Shown piece after piece: positions 35,261 through 44,374 of a DNA stretch of 64,000 bases. Where the stretch lies: positions 104,027-168,026 of the forward strand of contig JAFNXN010000005.1 in NCBI GenBank assembly GCA_017379015.1. Reading direction: 5' to 3'. This DNA comes from Alistipes sp. (GTDB taxonomy: Bacteria; Bacteroidota; Bacteroidia; Bacteroidales; Rikenellaceae). The notes under the pieces were generated by a model. The model made no database searches and was not told the origin of the DNA. It saw only the letters and a program-made list of their open reading frames with translations. Within the stretch, counting starts at the first letter, position 1, and each line of letters begins with the position of its first letter. Both the position numbers and the translations under genes were made by a program.

Positions 35261-36886
35261 ATGAAACTATCTAAACCAAAGTACATTTTCGTGACTGGAG
35301 GCGTAGCCTCGTCATTGGGCAAGGGCATTATCTCAGCCTCAATAGCTCGACTACTTCAGGCTCGTGGTTACTCGGTGACCATCCAAAAGCTTGACCCATA
35401 TATCAATGTTGACCCAGGTACGCTTAACCCTTACGAGCACGGCGAGTGCTACGTGACAGAGGATGGTACAGAGACCGACCTCGACTTGGGTCACTACGAG
35501 CGTTTCACATCAATACAGACAACCAAGAACAACAACGTCACCACGGGTAAGATCTACCAGTGCGTGATCGACAAGGAGCGCAGTGGCGAGTTCTTGGGTA
35601 AGACCGTACAGGTGATCCCTCACATCACCGACGAGATCAAGCGTCGCGTGCAGCTGCTTGGTGCTACCAAGAAGTACGACGTGATCATCACCGAGATTGG
35701 TGGTACGGTAGGCGACATCGAGTCGTTGCCATTCATCGAGTCTGTACGTCAGCTTCGCTACCAGCTTGGCTACCAGAACACCGTTCTTGTACACCTCACA
35801 CTCATCCCATATATGGCAGCATCGGGCGAGCTTAAGACAAAGCCTACGCAGCACTCCGTAAAGGAGCTTCTCTCGTACGGTTTGCAGCCCGACATTCTCG
35901 TGCTACGCTCGGAGCACGACCTAAGCCAGGATATTCGTCGCAAGGTGGCACTCTTCTGCAACGTAACTCCAGAGGCGGTAGTGCAGTCAATCGATGTGCC
36001 TACAATCTACGAGGTACCACTACGCATGCATGAGCAGAACCTCGATGGTGTACTGCTCGAGAAGCTTGGCTTGGAGGCAGATCAGGAGCCTAATATGTCG
36101 GAGTGGGAGGCATTTGTTGAGCGTATCAAGAATCCTAAGAGCTTGGTAAACATCGCCCTTGTGGGTAAGTACACCGAGCTTCCAGACGCATATAAGTCAA
36201 TTAGCGAGTCGTTCATCCACGCAGGTGCTGTTAACGAGGTTAAGGTAAAGCTTCACTACGTAAACTCTGAGCACCTCACCCAAGAGAATGTCGAGGAGAA
36301 GTTGGGCAGCATGTCAGCCGTGATGGTAGCTCCAGGATTTGGTAATCGCGGTATCGAGGGTAAGCTCGTTGCCGTGCGCTACGCTCGTGAGCACAACGTG
36401 CCATTCTTCGGCATCTGCCTCGGTATGCAGTGCGCCGTGATTGAGTTTGCACGTAACGTCCTCGGCTGGTCAGATGCCAACTCTAGCGAGATGGCTCAGA
36501 CCAAGCATGCCGTCATCGACCTCATGGAGGAGCAGAAGAAGGTTACTGCCAAGGGAGGCACTATGCGTCTTGGCGGCTATCCATGCCAGCTAGCTAAGGG
36601 CTCACGCGTGGCTGAGGCATACGACACACAGTCTATCGTCGAGCGTCACCGTCACCGCTACGAGTTCAACAGCACGTTCCTCACCGACTTCGAGGCAGCA
36701 GGCATGAAGGCCGTGGGTCTAAACCCCGACACAGGACTTGTTGAGGTTGTAGAGATCCCTGAGCATCGCTGGTTTGTAGGTACACAGTATCACCCTGAGT
36801 ACCACTCTACAGCAGCAAATCCTCATCCGCTCTTCGTACGCTTTGTACAGGAGGCACTTGCATACCGTGATGAGCACAATAAATAA
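35261..36886 (+). CDS. pyrG: CTP synthase PyrG
   Basis: PyrG aminates UTP to CTP using glutamine and ATP. The 541-residue protein has the N-terminal synthase domain (KYIFVTGGVASSLGKGIISA, ending near 270) and a C-terminal class I glutamine amidotransferase domain with nucleophile Cys386 (PFFGICLGMQCAVIEF) and the His/Glu pair in QYHPEYHSTAANPHPLF. Length and domain order are standard. It lies between the DUF349 gene and yidC. Confidence 0.98.
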   Translation: MKLSKPKYIFVTGGVASSLGKGIISASIARLLQARGYSVTIQKLDPYINVDPGTLNPYEHGECYVTEDGTETDLDLGHYERFTSIQTTKNNNVTTGKIYQCVIDKERSGEFLGKTVQVIPHITDEIKRRVQLLGATKKYDVIITEIGGTVGDIESLPFIESVRQLRYQLGYQNTVLVHLTLIPYMAASGELKTKPTQHSVKELLSYGLQPDILVLRSEHDLSQDIRRKVALFCNVTPEAVVQSIDVPTIYEVPLRMHEQNLDGVLLEKLGLEADQEPNMSEWEAFVERIKNPKSLVNIALVGKYTELPDAYKSISESFIHAGAVNEVKVKLHYVNSEHLTQENVEEKLGSMSAVMVAPGFGNRGIEGKLVAVRYAREHNVPFFGICLGMQCAVIEFARNVLGWSDANSSEMAQTKHAVIDLMEEQKKVTAKGGTMRLGGYPCQLAKGSRVAEAYDTQSIVERHRHRYEFNSTFLTDFEAAGMKAVGLNPDTGLVEVVEIPEHRWFVGTQYHPEYHSTAANPHPLFVRFVQEALAYRDEHNK

Positions 36887-36949
36887 ATTAAAGATTGGTA
36901 TTTAGTAGCGAATAAGCATAGAAAAGAAGAAATTAAACGCATATTTTAA

Positions 36950-38869
36950 ATGGATAAAAAGACGATTATTGGCCTTGTGTTGATGGTAGCCGTATTTGTT
37001 GGCTTCTCGTTCTACGAGAGCCACAAGGCAGAGGAGTACAATGAGTGGAAGAGGGGCCAGCTAGAGATGGAGCAGGCACTAGCAGAGCAGCAGGCGGCAG
37101 AGCGTGCCGCAGAGCTTCAGCTATCGGCTGAGGAGCGCATGATGCGCGACTCAATGGAGATGGTGCGCGCCGCAAATGCCGAGCTCTACAAATATGGCGC
37201 AGAGCTTAAGGCAGCACGTGGTGCTGAGGCTAAGAGCTTCAGCCTCGAGAACGACTTTATCAAGGTTGACTTCTCGACTAAGGGTGGTAAGATTGCCAAC
37301 GTAACGCTTCTCGACGAGCGTTACACACGCTATGCCGACGCAGAGCGTAGCGAGCAGGTAGAGCTTAAGCAGCCAGCATACGAGGTGTTTGGCGTCGAGC
37401 TCAAGTCGGTAAACGATGCAACAACATTCCTCAGCGACGAGTTTACGTTCAACGTCGATGTTGAGGAGCTTGAGAGCGCAAAGGTGGTACGCATGACACT
37501 ACCACTAGCGGCCAACGCATCGCTAAGCTACATCTACACCATACATACTACGGGTGAGCCTAGCCGCGACTATGTTATCGACTTCACAATCGAGCAGCAC
37601 AACATCGCCGAGCACATCCCTAGTGCAGAGTCGCTAATGCTCACATGGAAGAGCCGTTCAAATAAGAATGAGCGCAGCTACCAGAATGAGAACATAGCTA
37701 CCAACATCCTCTACTTTGAGGATGGCGACCTCGAGGAGTTAAGTGCCTCGGGCGAGAAGGAGAGCGTCGAGAACATCTCATGGATCGCCTTCAAGCAGCA
37801 GTACTTCACCTCGGCATTTATCTCTAGCGGCGACCTTAAGATCACCGCTGAGCACAAGAACTCTACTAAGGAGGGTGCCGACTTCATGAAGGAGTTTAGC
37901 TCGCAGATTGAGCTTCCTCTAGCACCAGCTACCGACAAGTACAACTACGCCTTCTACTATGGTCCTAACGACCTTGCTGTGATGGAGGATGTAGAGTTCG
38001 AGGGCGAGAAGGCTCACATCGACGAGATCATACCTCTTGGAGGCTGGCTTATCGGCTGGGTAAACCGCTACGGTACTGTGCCTATCTTCCAGTGGCTCAG
38101 CCAGAAGGGTCTTGGCTTCGGCCTTATCATCTTGATCCTTACCATCCTTGTTAAGCTCATCATCCTACCTCTTACCTATAAGAGCTACATGTCGACAGCT
38201 AAGATGCGCGCTATACGTCCAGAGATGGAGGCTATCAATAAGAAGTATCCAAACCCCGACGACGCAATGAAGAAGCAGCAGGCAACCATGGAGCTATACC
38301 AGAAGGTTGGCATCAGCCCTATGGGCGGCTGTCTACCACTGCTCATCCAGATGCCTATCCTTTGGGCTATGTTCCGCTTCTTCCCTGCAAGTATCGAGCT
38401 TCGTGGCGAGGGCTTCTTGTGGGCTCGCGACCTATCGTCGTACGATAGCGTGCTCGACCTACCCTTCAACATCCCATTCTATGGCGACCACGTGAGCCTC
38501 TTCGCGCTACTTATGACCGTAGCACTCTTTGGCTACTCGTTTATCAGCTATAAGCAGCAGGCAGCAACCACCGAGGGTCAGCCAGGAGCAGGCATGATGA
38601 AGTTTATGATGGTCTACTTCATGCCACTCATGATGCTCTGCTTCATGAATAGCTACTCTTCGGGTTTGTGCTACTACTACTTCCTCTCGCAGATGTTCAC
38701 CATGATCATCATGTTTGTCATCCGTCGCTCGGTTGACGATGAGAAGGTTCGCGAGAAGCTCATGCAGCGTAAGCCTAAGAAGAAGACACGCTTCCAGGAG
38801 CGTTACGAAGAGGCATTGCGCCAGCAGCAGGAGACGCTCAACCGCGAGCAGCGTCGCCAGCGCAGATAA
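36950..38869 (+). CDS. yidC: Membrane protein insertase YidC
   Basis: YidC inserts and folds inner-membrane proteins, alone or with SecYEG. The 639-residue protein has an N-terminal membrane helix (TIIGLVLMVAVFVGFSFYES), a large periplasmic beta domain (about 90-355) and the conserved C-terminal five-helix insertase core from about 375 (GLGFGLIILILTILVKLIIL, GGCLPLLIQMPILWAMFRFF), ending in a basic tail (KPKKKTRFQERYEE, RRQRR). It follows pyrG by 63 bases and is followed by two hairpins. Confidence 0.97.
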   Translation: MDKKTIIGLVLMVAVFVGFSFYESHKAEEYNEWKRGQLEMEQALAEQQAAERAAELQLSAEERMMRDSMEMVRAANAELYKYGAELKAARGAEAKSFSLENDFIKVDFSTKGGKIANVTLLDERYTRYADAERSEQVELKQPAYEVFGVELKSVNDATTFLSDEFTFNVDVEELESAKVVRMTLPLAANASLSYIYTIHTTGEPSRDYVIDFTIEQHNIAEHIPSAESLMLTWKSRSNKNERSYQNENIATNILYFEDGDLEELSASGEKESVENISWIAFKQQYFTSAFISSGDLKITAEHKNSTKEGADFMKEFSSQIELPLAPATDKYNYAFYYGPNDLAVMEDVEFEGEKAHIDEIIPLGGWLIGWVNRYGTVPIFQWLSQKGLGFGLIILILTILVKLIILPLTYKSYMSTAKMRAIRPEMEAINKKYPNPDDAMKKQQATMELYQKVGISPMGGCLPLLIQMPILWAMFRFFPASIELRGEGFLWARDLSSYDSVLDLPFNIPFYGDHVSLFALLMTVALFGYSFISYKQQAATTEGQPGAGMMKFMMVYFMPLMMLCFMNSYSSGLCYYYFLSQMFTMIIMFVIRRSVDDEKVREKLMQRKPKKKTRFQERYEEALRQQQETLNREQRRQRR

Positions 38870-38890
38870 TATGATATTCTAACGATAATA

Positions 38891-38930
38891 AGGGGCTGAC
38901 TAGTTTAGATAGTCACCCCCTCGCTGTTTT
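38891..38930 (+). terminator. Terminator after yidC
   Basis: A 12-bp stem pairs AGGGGCTGACTA (38891-38902) with TAGTCACCCCCT (38910-38921), one mismatch, then CGCTGTTTT. Confidence 0.65.
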
Positions 38931-38954
38931 AAGAGAAGTAGTAAATCACAAAAG

Positions 38955-39006
38955 AAGAGGTCTCGGGATAGTACAAAAACGTACAGTCCGAGGTCTCTTA
39001 CTTTTT
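38955..39006 (+). terminator. Second hairpin after yidC with T-run
   Basis: AAGAGGTCTCGGGATAGTAC (38955-38974) pairs imperfectly with GTACAGTCCGAGGTCTCTT (38981-38999) around an AAAAAC loop, followed by ACTTTTT. The apex GTAC-AAAAAC-GTAC has the same design as the nested-palindrome family. Confidence 0.6.
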
Positions 39007-39009
39007 GGG

Positions 39010-39046
39010 ATGTGCCACAGATGCACTCTTATCGTCGAAAACAAAT
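39010..39046. repeat. Truncated right end of a nested-palindrome element
   Basis: The segment GATGTGCCACAGATGCACTC, then TTATCGTCGAAAACAAA, resembles the right arm GTGCCGCAGATGACGCCTTA plus TCACAACAAAT of the family. No left half is seen, so it is a remnant abutting copy c. Confidence 0.5.
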
Positions 39047-39173
39047 TTTTGATTAGAAGGCTGCAGATACAACACTCGGCAAAAATGCCACCGATGGGTA
39101 GTACTTGGGGTACGTCCCATTGGTGGCACTTTTTTGCTAGCGGCAGTAGATGTCTGCCTTATCATCAAAAATT
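39043..39173. repeat. Nested-palindrome element, copy c
   Basis: The outer arms are AATTTTTGATTAGAAGGCTG (from 39044) and GTCTGCCTTATCATCAAAAA (ending about 39171). The inner stem pairs TGCCACCGATGGGTAGTAC (39086-39104) with GTACGTCCCATTGGTGGCA (39110-39128), loop TTGGG, followed by CTTTTTT and preceded by AAAAA, so it looks like a bidirectional terminator. The right end overlaps the stop of the S24 regulator gene at 39172. Confidence 0.85.
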
Positions 39174-39852
39174 ACCCGATGGTGTGCATACGAATAGATG
39201 CCTTCACAAGAGCTATCGCACGTATACGGTCAATCTCCACCTCTTTATCAGCATGGTGCTGGTTCTGGCTTACAAGCTTTACGAAGCCATCGTGGTCGGA
39301 TTTCTGAACATACTTAACGGTGATATACTCTTCGCCATCTATGTCGATAGAGAGGAGATACATATCACCCCAAAATACATCGCGAACGTCGGAGAGCTGC
39401 TTATATAATATAATGTCACCGCTCTTAAGAAGTGGATACATTGAGTCGCCAACAATATATATTGCACCATCACACTTAGGGAGGTTGGGGATATGGATAA
39501 AGTCCTTGGGCTTCACCACGGGCTCCTCAGCAAAAATAGGACGTAGGCCAGCAGTACCCTCGATGGAGTAGAGAGGCACGCTCTGAAGAGGCAACGAACG
39601 ATCGGTACGGTGGAGGTAGGATGTCAGGTCGGGCTCGGCATTAAACATCTTACCCTTACCAGTCTCAAGCCACTCAACATTAAGATTAAATTCCTGAACA
39701 AAGATATTTTTGTTACGCTGAGAGAGGCCAGCCTTTCCAGTTTCAATCATTGAGAGCGCAGCCTTTCCTATTCCAAGTCGCTGAGCTAGTTGATCTTGAG
39801 TGAGCTTCAATTGCTTGCGCATCAGACGAACTCGCATTGCTACAGTTTCCAT
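39172..39852 (-). CDS. LexA/CI-type S24 transcription regulator
   Basis: The 226-residue protein has an N-terminal XRE helix-turn-helix (residues about 6-60: MRKQLKLTQDQLAQRLGIGK followed by AALSMIETGK) and a C-terminal S24 peptidase domain. Ser137 (YIVGDSMYPLLKSGDIIL) and Lys180 (EEYITVKYVQK) form the catalytic dyad. An Ala-Gly pair at 101-102 (EGTAGLRP) is a candidate self-cleavage site. Such proteins repress phage or SOS genes and self-cleave on RecA activation. It is divergent to the 95-aa gene and terminase gene, whose promoter carries a palindrome, so it probably represses that unit. Confidence 0.9.
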   Translation of the reverse strand: METVAMRVRLMRKQLKLTQDQLAQRLGIGKAALSMIETGKAGLSQRNKNIFVQEFNLNVEWLETGKGKMFNAEPDLTSYLHRTDRSLPLQSVPLYSIEGTAGLRPIFAEEPVVKPKDFIHIPNLPKCDGAIYIVGDSMYPLLKSGDIILYKQLSDVRDVFWGDMYLLSIDIDGEEYITVKYVQKSDHDGFVKLVSQNQHHADKEVEIDRIRAIALVKASIRMHTIG

Positions 39853-39888
39853 ATAAAATAAAATGATATTAAATTTTTGTACACAAGT

Positions 39889-39920
39889 ATTGACAAATCA
39901 ATTTATTGAATATATATTTG
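39889..39920 (+). promoter_or_regulatory. Promoter of the terminase unit with overlapping palindromic operator
   Basis: The -7 box TATATTTG is at 39913-39920 and the -33 ATTG ends at 39892 (20-base spacer). The palindrome ATTGA-CAAA-TCAAT (39889-39902) covers the -33 box, a position fitting repression by the divergent S24 regulator. The two ATTTTATT repeats at about 39937 and 39958 lie further downstream. Confidence 0.5.
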
Positions 39921-39988
39921 CACTACAAAGTTAAGCATTTTATTGAGAAGTCCAAACATTTTATTAAAAAAGATTCAAAATATCAAGC

Positions 39989-40276
39989 ATGTACGAAGTT
40001 TCAGATCAACTTTACCTTGAAATTGCAGCTCAGCTAATGGATGAGATCGGCAAAAGAGAGTTCTTCGCAGGCACGGTAGTTCACGTCGAAGAGGAGGTTG
40101 AGTGTAGGCTTAGGTGTACACTCTTCGTAGAACACACAAATGATGCCGAGAGAGGCTCGCGAGTGAAGAGAATAACACCCGTATGGTGGGAGTTTCACAC
40201 AACAGAGGGGAGCGTGGAACGATTAAACGACTTTTCGTTTAGCACCCTTATGGAGCTATCTCTGGGCAAAGAGTAG
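39989..40276 (+). CDS. Small unknown protein of the terminase unit
   Basis: The 95-residue acidic protein (MYEVSDQLYLEIAAQLMDEI) has a helix-like N-terminus and then a strand pattern (FFAGTVVHVEEEVECRLRCT, VWWEFHTTEGSVERLNDF). No known domain, signal or membrane segment is recognised. It is 68 bases after the predicted promoter and 111 bases before the terminase gene, separated by two hairpins. A terminase small subunit or regulator role is possible by position, but no HTH is visible. Confidence 0.65.
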   Translation: MYEVSDQLYLEIAAQLMDEIGKREFFAGTVVHVEEEVECRLRCTLFVEHTNDAERGSRVKRITPVWWEFHTTEGSVERLNDFSFSTLMELSLGKE

Positions 40277-40288
40277 AGAATTTCAACT

Positions 40289-40374
40289 CGGCGGGGAGCT
40301 AACTCACAATCTCGAAGCGATGCCTTAGTCCCCGCCGCAAGCCTCAGCTATCGTCCGCATCGGGACAGAGGCTT
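40289..40374 (+). ncRNA. Two consecutive hairpins upstream of the terminase gene
   Basis: Hairpin 1 pairs CGGCGGGGAGCTAA (40289-40302) with TTAGTCCCCGCCG (40325-40337), one bulged base. Hairpin 2 pairs AAGCCTC (40339-40345) with GAGGCTT (40368-40374), with an inner GTCC/GGAC stem. They fill the 111-base gap before the terminase ATG at 40388 and are much more GC-rich than the promoter region. They could be a leader RNA structure or a packaging-type recognition site; neither is proven. Confidence 0.5.
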
Positions 40375-40387
40375 AAACTAAATTAAT

Positions 40388-41827
40388 ATGACTATGGAGA
40401 AACAGAGCAACATAACAGAGGGCAAAAGCTCATTCTCGGATTTCACACTAAGCGTATATCCATTTATCGAGCTATCCCAATTTCACAAGACATACTACAA
40501 CGTGCTAGAGGCATTTGCCAATGGGCGCATACGCAAGCTCATAGTATCGGTACCACCACAACACGGCAAGAGTGTGGGTGCCACCACCCTACTACCTGCC
40601 TACATGCTCGGTTGCGACCCCGATCTACGCATAGCCATAGCATCATACTCCGGGACGCTCGCATCGAAGTTTAACCGCCGCGTGCAGCGAATCATCGACT
40701 CACGCGAATACCGCGAGATCTTTCCCAACACCACCATCAAGCAGGGTACAAAGCCTGCAAGCTACATTCGCACCTCCGACGAGGTGGAGATCATCGGATA
40801 TAAGGGTGAGCTGCTATCGGTAGGACGCGAGGGATCGCTCACCGGCAACCGTGTCGACTGCTTCATCCTCGACGACCTATATAAAGATGCTATGGAGGCT
40901 CAATCGCCCGTGGTACGTAGCAACTGCTGGGAGTGGTACACCTCGGTGGTGCGCACACGCATGCACAACAATTCACGCGAGCTAATAGTATTCACGCGCT
41001 GGCACGAGGATGACCTGATAGGCAAGCTAATCGAGACGGAGAGGTGCAGGATGATGACAAGCATGAGCGATATCGACAAGGTGGAGGATGGCGAGTGGCT
41101 ATACCTAAACTTTGAAGCGATAAAGAGTTCGCCACCCACAGAGATCGACCCACGAGAGCAGGGCAAGGCACTATGGCCCGAGCAACAAGACGAGAGGCTG
41201 CTAGAGCAAAAGCGCAACCTCGACCCAGCACGTTTCGAGGCGATGTACCAAGGACACCCAACATCACGCGAGGGGTTGCTCTATAGCGACAACTTTCGCG
41301 AATACGACACCCTGCCACGCGACATAGTATCGCGCGGCAACTATACCGACACTGCCGACATGGGCGAGGACTACCTAGCATCGATATGCTATGCATTAGA
41401 TAGCGACGGCGTGATATACATAACCGATGTGGTGTACACGCAGCTGGCGATGGAGCTAAGCGAGAAGATGGTTGCCGAGATGCTTATACGTAACGACACC
41501 CGACATGCCACCATAGAGAGTAACAACGGCGGACGTGGCTTCGCACGCGCCATACAACGTCTAGCCCCCAAGGTGCGCGTAGAGTGGTTTCACCAGAGTG
41601 GCAATAAGGAGGCTCGTATATTATCAAACTCCGCCACCGCGCTACACATGCTGCGCATGCCTCGCGGCTGGCACACACGCTGGCCAGAGTTCTACGCACA
41701 CCTAACAACCTACAAGCGTCTGTTCCGCGCCAACCGCCACGACGATGCTGCCGACGCCGTCACTGGCATCGTAGAACGAGAAGTGAGCACAACGACAGGA
41801 CGCTGGCAACGAATGAGATTTATATAA
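40388..41827 (+). CDS. Phage terminase large subunit, isolated
   Basis: The 479-residue protein has a complete TerL architecture. ATPase domain: Walker A VPPQHGKSVGATTL near residue 57, Walker B DCFILDDLYKDAME near 158, and a coupling motif FTRWHEDDLIG near 200. Nuclease domain: acidic positions in NYTDTADMGEDYLASICYAL near 320, ATIESNNGGRGFARAI near 375, and HDDAADAVTGIVE near 455. TerL pumps and cuts phage DNA during capsid filling. No portal, capsid, protease or tail gene is present on either side; yidC and an S9 peptidase flank the unit. It may be a prophage remnant or a domesticated enzyme; motifs look intact. Confidence 0.9.
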   Translation: MTMEKQSNITEGKSSFSDFTLSVYPFIELSQFHKTYYNVLEAFANGRIRKLIVSVPPQHGKSVGATTLLPAYMLGCDPDLRIAIASYSGTLASKFNRRVQRIIDSREYREIFPNTTIKQGTKPASYIRTSDEVEIIGYKGELLSVGREGSLTGNRVDCFILDDLYKDAMEAQSPVVRSNCWEWYTSVVRTRMHNNSRELIVFTRWHEDDLIGKLIETERCRMMTSMSDIDKVEDGEWLYLNFEAIKSSPPTEIDPREQGKALWPEQQDERLLEQKRNLDPARFEAMYQGHPTSREGLLYSDNFREYDTLPRDIVSRGNYTDTADMGEDYLASICYALDSDGVIYITDVVYTQLAMELSEKMVAEMLIRNDTRHATIESNNGGRGFARAIQRLAPKVRVEWFHQSGNKEARILSNSATALHMLRMPRGWHTRWPEFYAHLTTYKRLFRANRHDDAADAVTGIVEREVSTTTGRWQRMRFI

Positions 41828-41832
41828 AACAA

Positions 41833-41865
41833 TTAAGGGTTATCCACTCGGAGGATAACCCTTAA
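41833..41865. terminator. Bidirectional terminator between terminase and S9 peptidase genes
   Basis: A perfect 13-bp stem pairs TTAAGGGTTATCC (41833-41845) with GGATAACCCTTAA (41853-41865), 7-base loop. The two genes converge here. Confidence 0.7.
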
Positions 41866-41887
41866 CGTCAATTGTACAGTCTCAAAA

Positions 41888-44326
41888 TTACATGATGTCG
41901 TTGTTGAGCTGTGGAATATCTATGGTAGTCTGCTTCTTGCCAAGGAGGTGCTCGGAGAAGTAGTCTGCCATGCGCCAGAAGAAGTACTCGTTCATATCGC
42001 CGAAGCCATGACGCTGACCTGGGAGGATAAGCATGTCGAAACGCTTGTTAGCACGAATCAGGGCATCAACAACACGGAGAGTATTACCTGGATGCACATT
42101 CTCGTCGATGTCGCCGTGTACCAATAGAAGGTTACCCTTTAGGCGTGAGGCGATCTCAGGGTTAGCAGTAATGCGATACTCAAACTGGATCTCGCCATCC
42201 TTCTCAACCTCCATGATGCCGTGGTGCTTCTCCGACCACCAGCGGTTGTAGATATTGTTATCGTGGTTACCAGCGCACGACACCGCAACATCGAAGAAGT
42301 CTGGATACATCAAGATAGCCGCTGTAGACATGAAGCCACCACCCGAGTGACCGTGGATACCTACGCGCTCAATGTCGATGAACGAGTGGCGCGCAGCGAG
42401 CTGCTGAGCCGCAACAACCTTATCCTTAAGACCATAGTCGCGCATATTACCATAACCATAGTTGTGATACCACTTCGAGCGATCGGGGTGACCACCGCGG
42501 TTACCAACAGTGATAACAATAAAACCAAGCTGCGCAAGACGATCGGTACGCACCAATGGATGATACCACGACTGCTCAACAGCCTCGGTCTGAGGACCTG
42601 GGTAGACGTACTCAATAATTGGATACTTCTTGTTAGGATCAAAGTCGTAAGGCTTGTACATCACACCATGGAGGTCGGTGATGCCATCGGCAGCCTTAAC
42701 AACGAAGGTCTCAGGATACTTATAACCAGCCTGCATAAGAGGCTCAATATCAACTGCCTGCAAAGCTAGCACCTTGCGACCATCAGTCGAGTAGAGCTCC
42801 GAAACGGGTGCTGCATCGACACGCGAATAGGTGGTGGTGAAGAAGCGGCGATCTGCCGAGAGCGAGAACTCGCCGTTGAAGTTCTTAGGATCGAGCTGCT
42901 TAAGACCCGAGCCGTCGTAGTTTACGCGGAAGAGGTGCAAGTAGTATGGGTTCTCAGCCTTGTTGTATCCAGTAGCTGTAAAGTAGATAACGCGCTTCGC
43001 GTCGTCAACTCCTAGGACATTTGACACGTGCCACTCACCCTTGGTAATCTGGTTGATAAGCTCGCCATCTACAGAGTAGCGATAGAGGTGCGCCCAGCCA
43101 GTACGCTCCGACCACTGGATAAGCTCGCTGCCCGAGTTGATGAGCGTAGGATTCTGCCACTCGATAGAGGTGTTCATCTCCTCTACGACAACATCCTTAG
43201 CCGTAGCTGTAGCAACATCCACAACACACAAATCGGCACGCTTGATATCACGGCTCTGACGAATCACGTAGAACTTATCGTTGTCGCCAAGCCATGTCAC
43301 ACGCTTAGGACGATCGTAGCGGTCGGCATGGTCGTCAGGCTCGTTGCAGATAAAGAGCATCTGCTCCTTATACTTAGCCATATCTACCTTGCGGCACTCG
43401 AACTTCTCAGTGTCGAACAACTCGAGCCAGAAGTCGGGGCTCTGCTCGCCAGGCATCTGATACTTATAGGTGAAAAGCTCAGGACGCTTCTTGAGGATGT
43501 TGATAACCCAGAAGTCGAGCAACATCGAGGTGTTGCTACGCACAGTAGCAAAGTGCTTAGAGTCGGGCGACCACTGCAAGAATACACGGTAACGCTCACC
43601 CTCCTTAAGCTGCTCGATGCAGTCCTCAAACCAGTGGTAGGCTGTATCATCGGTAGCATCTGTTGTTATCTGATGCTCAACGATTGTCGAGTCCTTGGGG
43701 TCAACAATAAACTTCTCGACATCCTCTGTAGACATATACCATAGGTTGTTATCCTTCTGATATACAGCTATCTTGCCATCAGGCGACACATTAGCCCACT
43801 CTGGATAGCGACCAAGACGCTTCTCGATGCGCTTTAGCTCACGCTTTGCAATGTCCCACTGGTAGTGGAGAATAAGCCCCTTACCCTCATCATCCTTTGG
43901 AGGGTAGATATTATTCTCTACTACGGCAAGCGATGGGATGATGTCGAAGAGCACATACTTATCCTCCTTAAGCTCGATGTTCGAGATTGGAAGATGCTGT
44001 GCATCAAAAGGATACTTAGAGTCGAGCGTCACCTTCTCGGCAAGCTCTGCCATTGTCCAAAGCTCAGTCTGACGACCTGCCGCAGGGTCAACAACATAGT
44101 AGGTTATGGCATCGACTGTCTGCCACTTGTACCAGAACTTGTTGCTATCCTTAAACCAGTTAGGGCGCACAGATGTCTGTGGCACAAGACGGCGAACACG
44201 CGCTGGCGAGAACTGCTCAGCGAGATTGTAGTTTGGCTCTACGACCTCAGGCTCATGCGCCTGTGCCGCAGTTGCGGTTGCTAGCGCAGCAACGGCAACG
44301 ATTAGAAGTTTTAGATTCTTTAGCAT
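41888..44326 (-). CDS. Secreted S9 family peptidase (dipeptidyl peptidase IV-like)
   Basis: The start chosen is ATG at 44326 (MLKNLKLLIVAVAALATATAAQA), a clean signal peptide; in-frame ATGs at 44353 and 44344 add residues before it. The 812-residue protein has an N-terminal beta-propeller region (about 30-540, with the DPPIV-like N-terminal half) and a C-terminal alpha/beta hydrolase domain. The nucleophile is Ser661 in GHSGGGFMSTAA, then HGDIDENVHPGN with the Asp and GQRHGFGDM with the His. These enzymes remove dipeptides from peptide N-termini in the periplasm and fit peptide-based nutrition. Confidence 0.93.
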   Translation of the reverse strand: MLKNLKLLIVAVAALATATAAQAHEPEVVEPNYNLAEQFSPARVRRLVPQTSVRPNWFKDSNKFWYKWQTVDAITYYVVDPAAGRQTELWTMAELAEKVTLDSKYPFDAQHLPISNIELKEDKYVLFDIIPSLAVVENNIYPPKDDEGKGLILHYQWDIAKRELKRIEKRLGRYPEWANVSPDGKIAVYQKDNNLWYMSTEDVEKFIVDPKDSTIVEHQITTDATDDTAYHWFEDCIEQLKEGERYRVFLQWSPDSKHFATVRSNTSMLLDFWVINILKKRPELFTYKYQMPGEQSPDFWLELFDTEKFECRKVDMAKYKEQMLFICNEPDDHADRYDRPKRVTWLGDNDKFYVIRQSRDIKRADLCVVDVATATAKDVVVEEMNTSIEWQNPTLINSGSELIQWSERTGWAHLYRYSVDGELINQITKGEWHVSNVLGVDDAKRVIYFTATGYNKAENPYYLHLFRVNYDGSGLKQLDPKNFNGEFSLSADRRFFTTTYSRVDAAPVSELYSTDGRKVLALQAVDIEPLMQAGYKYPETFVVKAADGITDLHGVMYKPYDFDPNKKYPIIEYVYPGPQTEAVEQSWYHPLVRTDRLAQLGFIVITVGNRGGHPDRSKWYHNYGYGNMRDYGLKDKVVAAQQLAARHSFIDIERVGIHGHSGGGFMSTAAILMYPDFFDVAVSCAGNHDNNIYNRWWSEKHHGIMEVEKDGEIQFEYRITANPEIASRLKGNLLLVHGDIDENVHPGNTLRVVDALIRANKRFDMLILPGQRHGFGDMNEYFFWRMADYFSEHLLGKKQTTIDIPQLNNDIM

Positions 44327-44366
44327 ATTATTTAAGTTTAACATTCTCAACAATAGAACATCAAGG

Positions 44367-44374
44367 CAAAGATA
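44367..44374 (-). promoter_or_regulatory. -7 box of the S9 peptidase gene
   Basis: CAAAGATA reads TATCTTTG on the minus strand, 40 bases before the chosen start at 44326. No feature was seen in 44375-44488. Confidence 0.55.
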
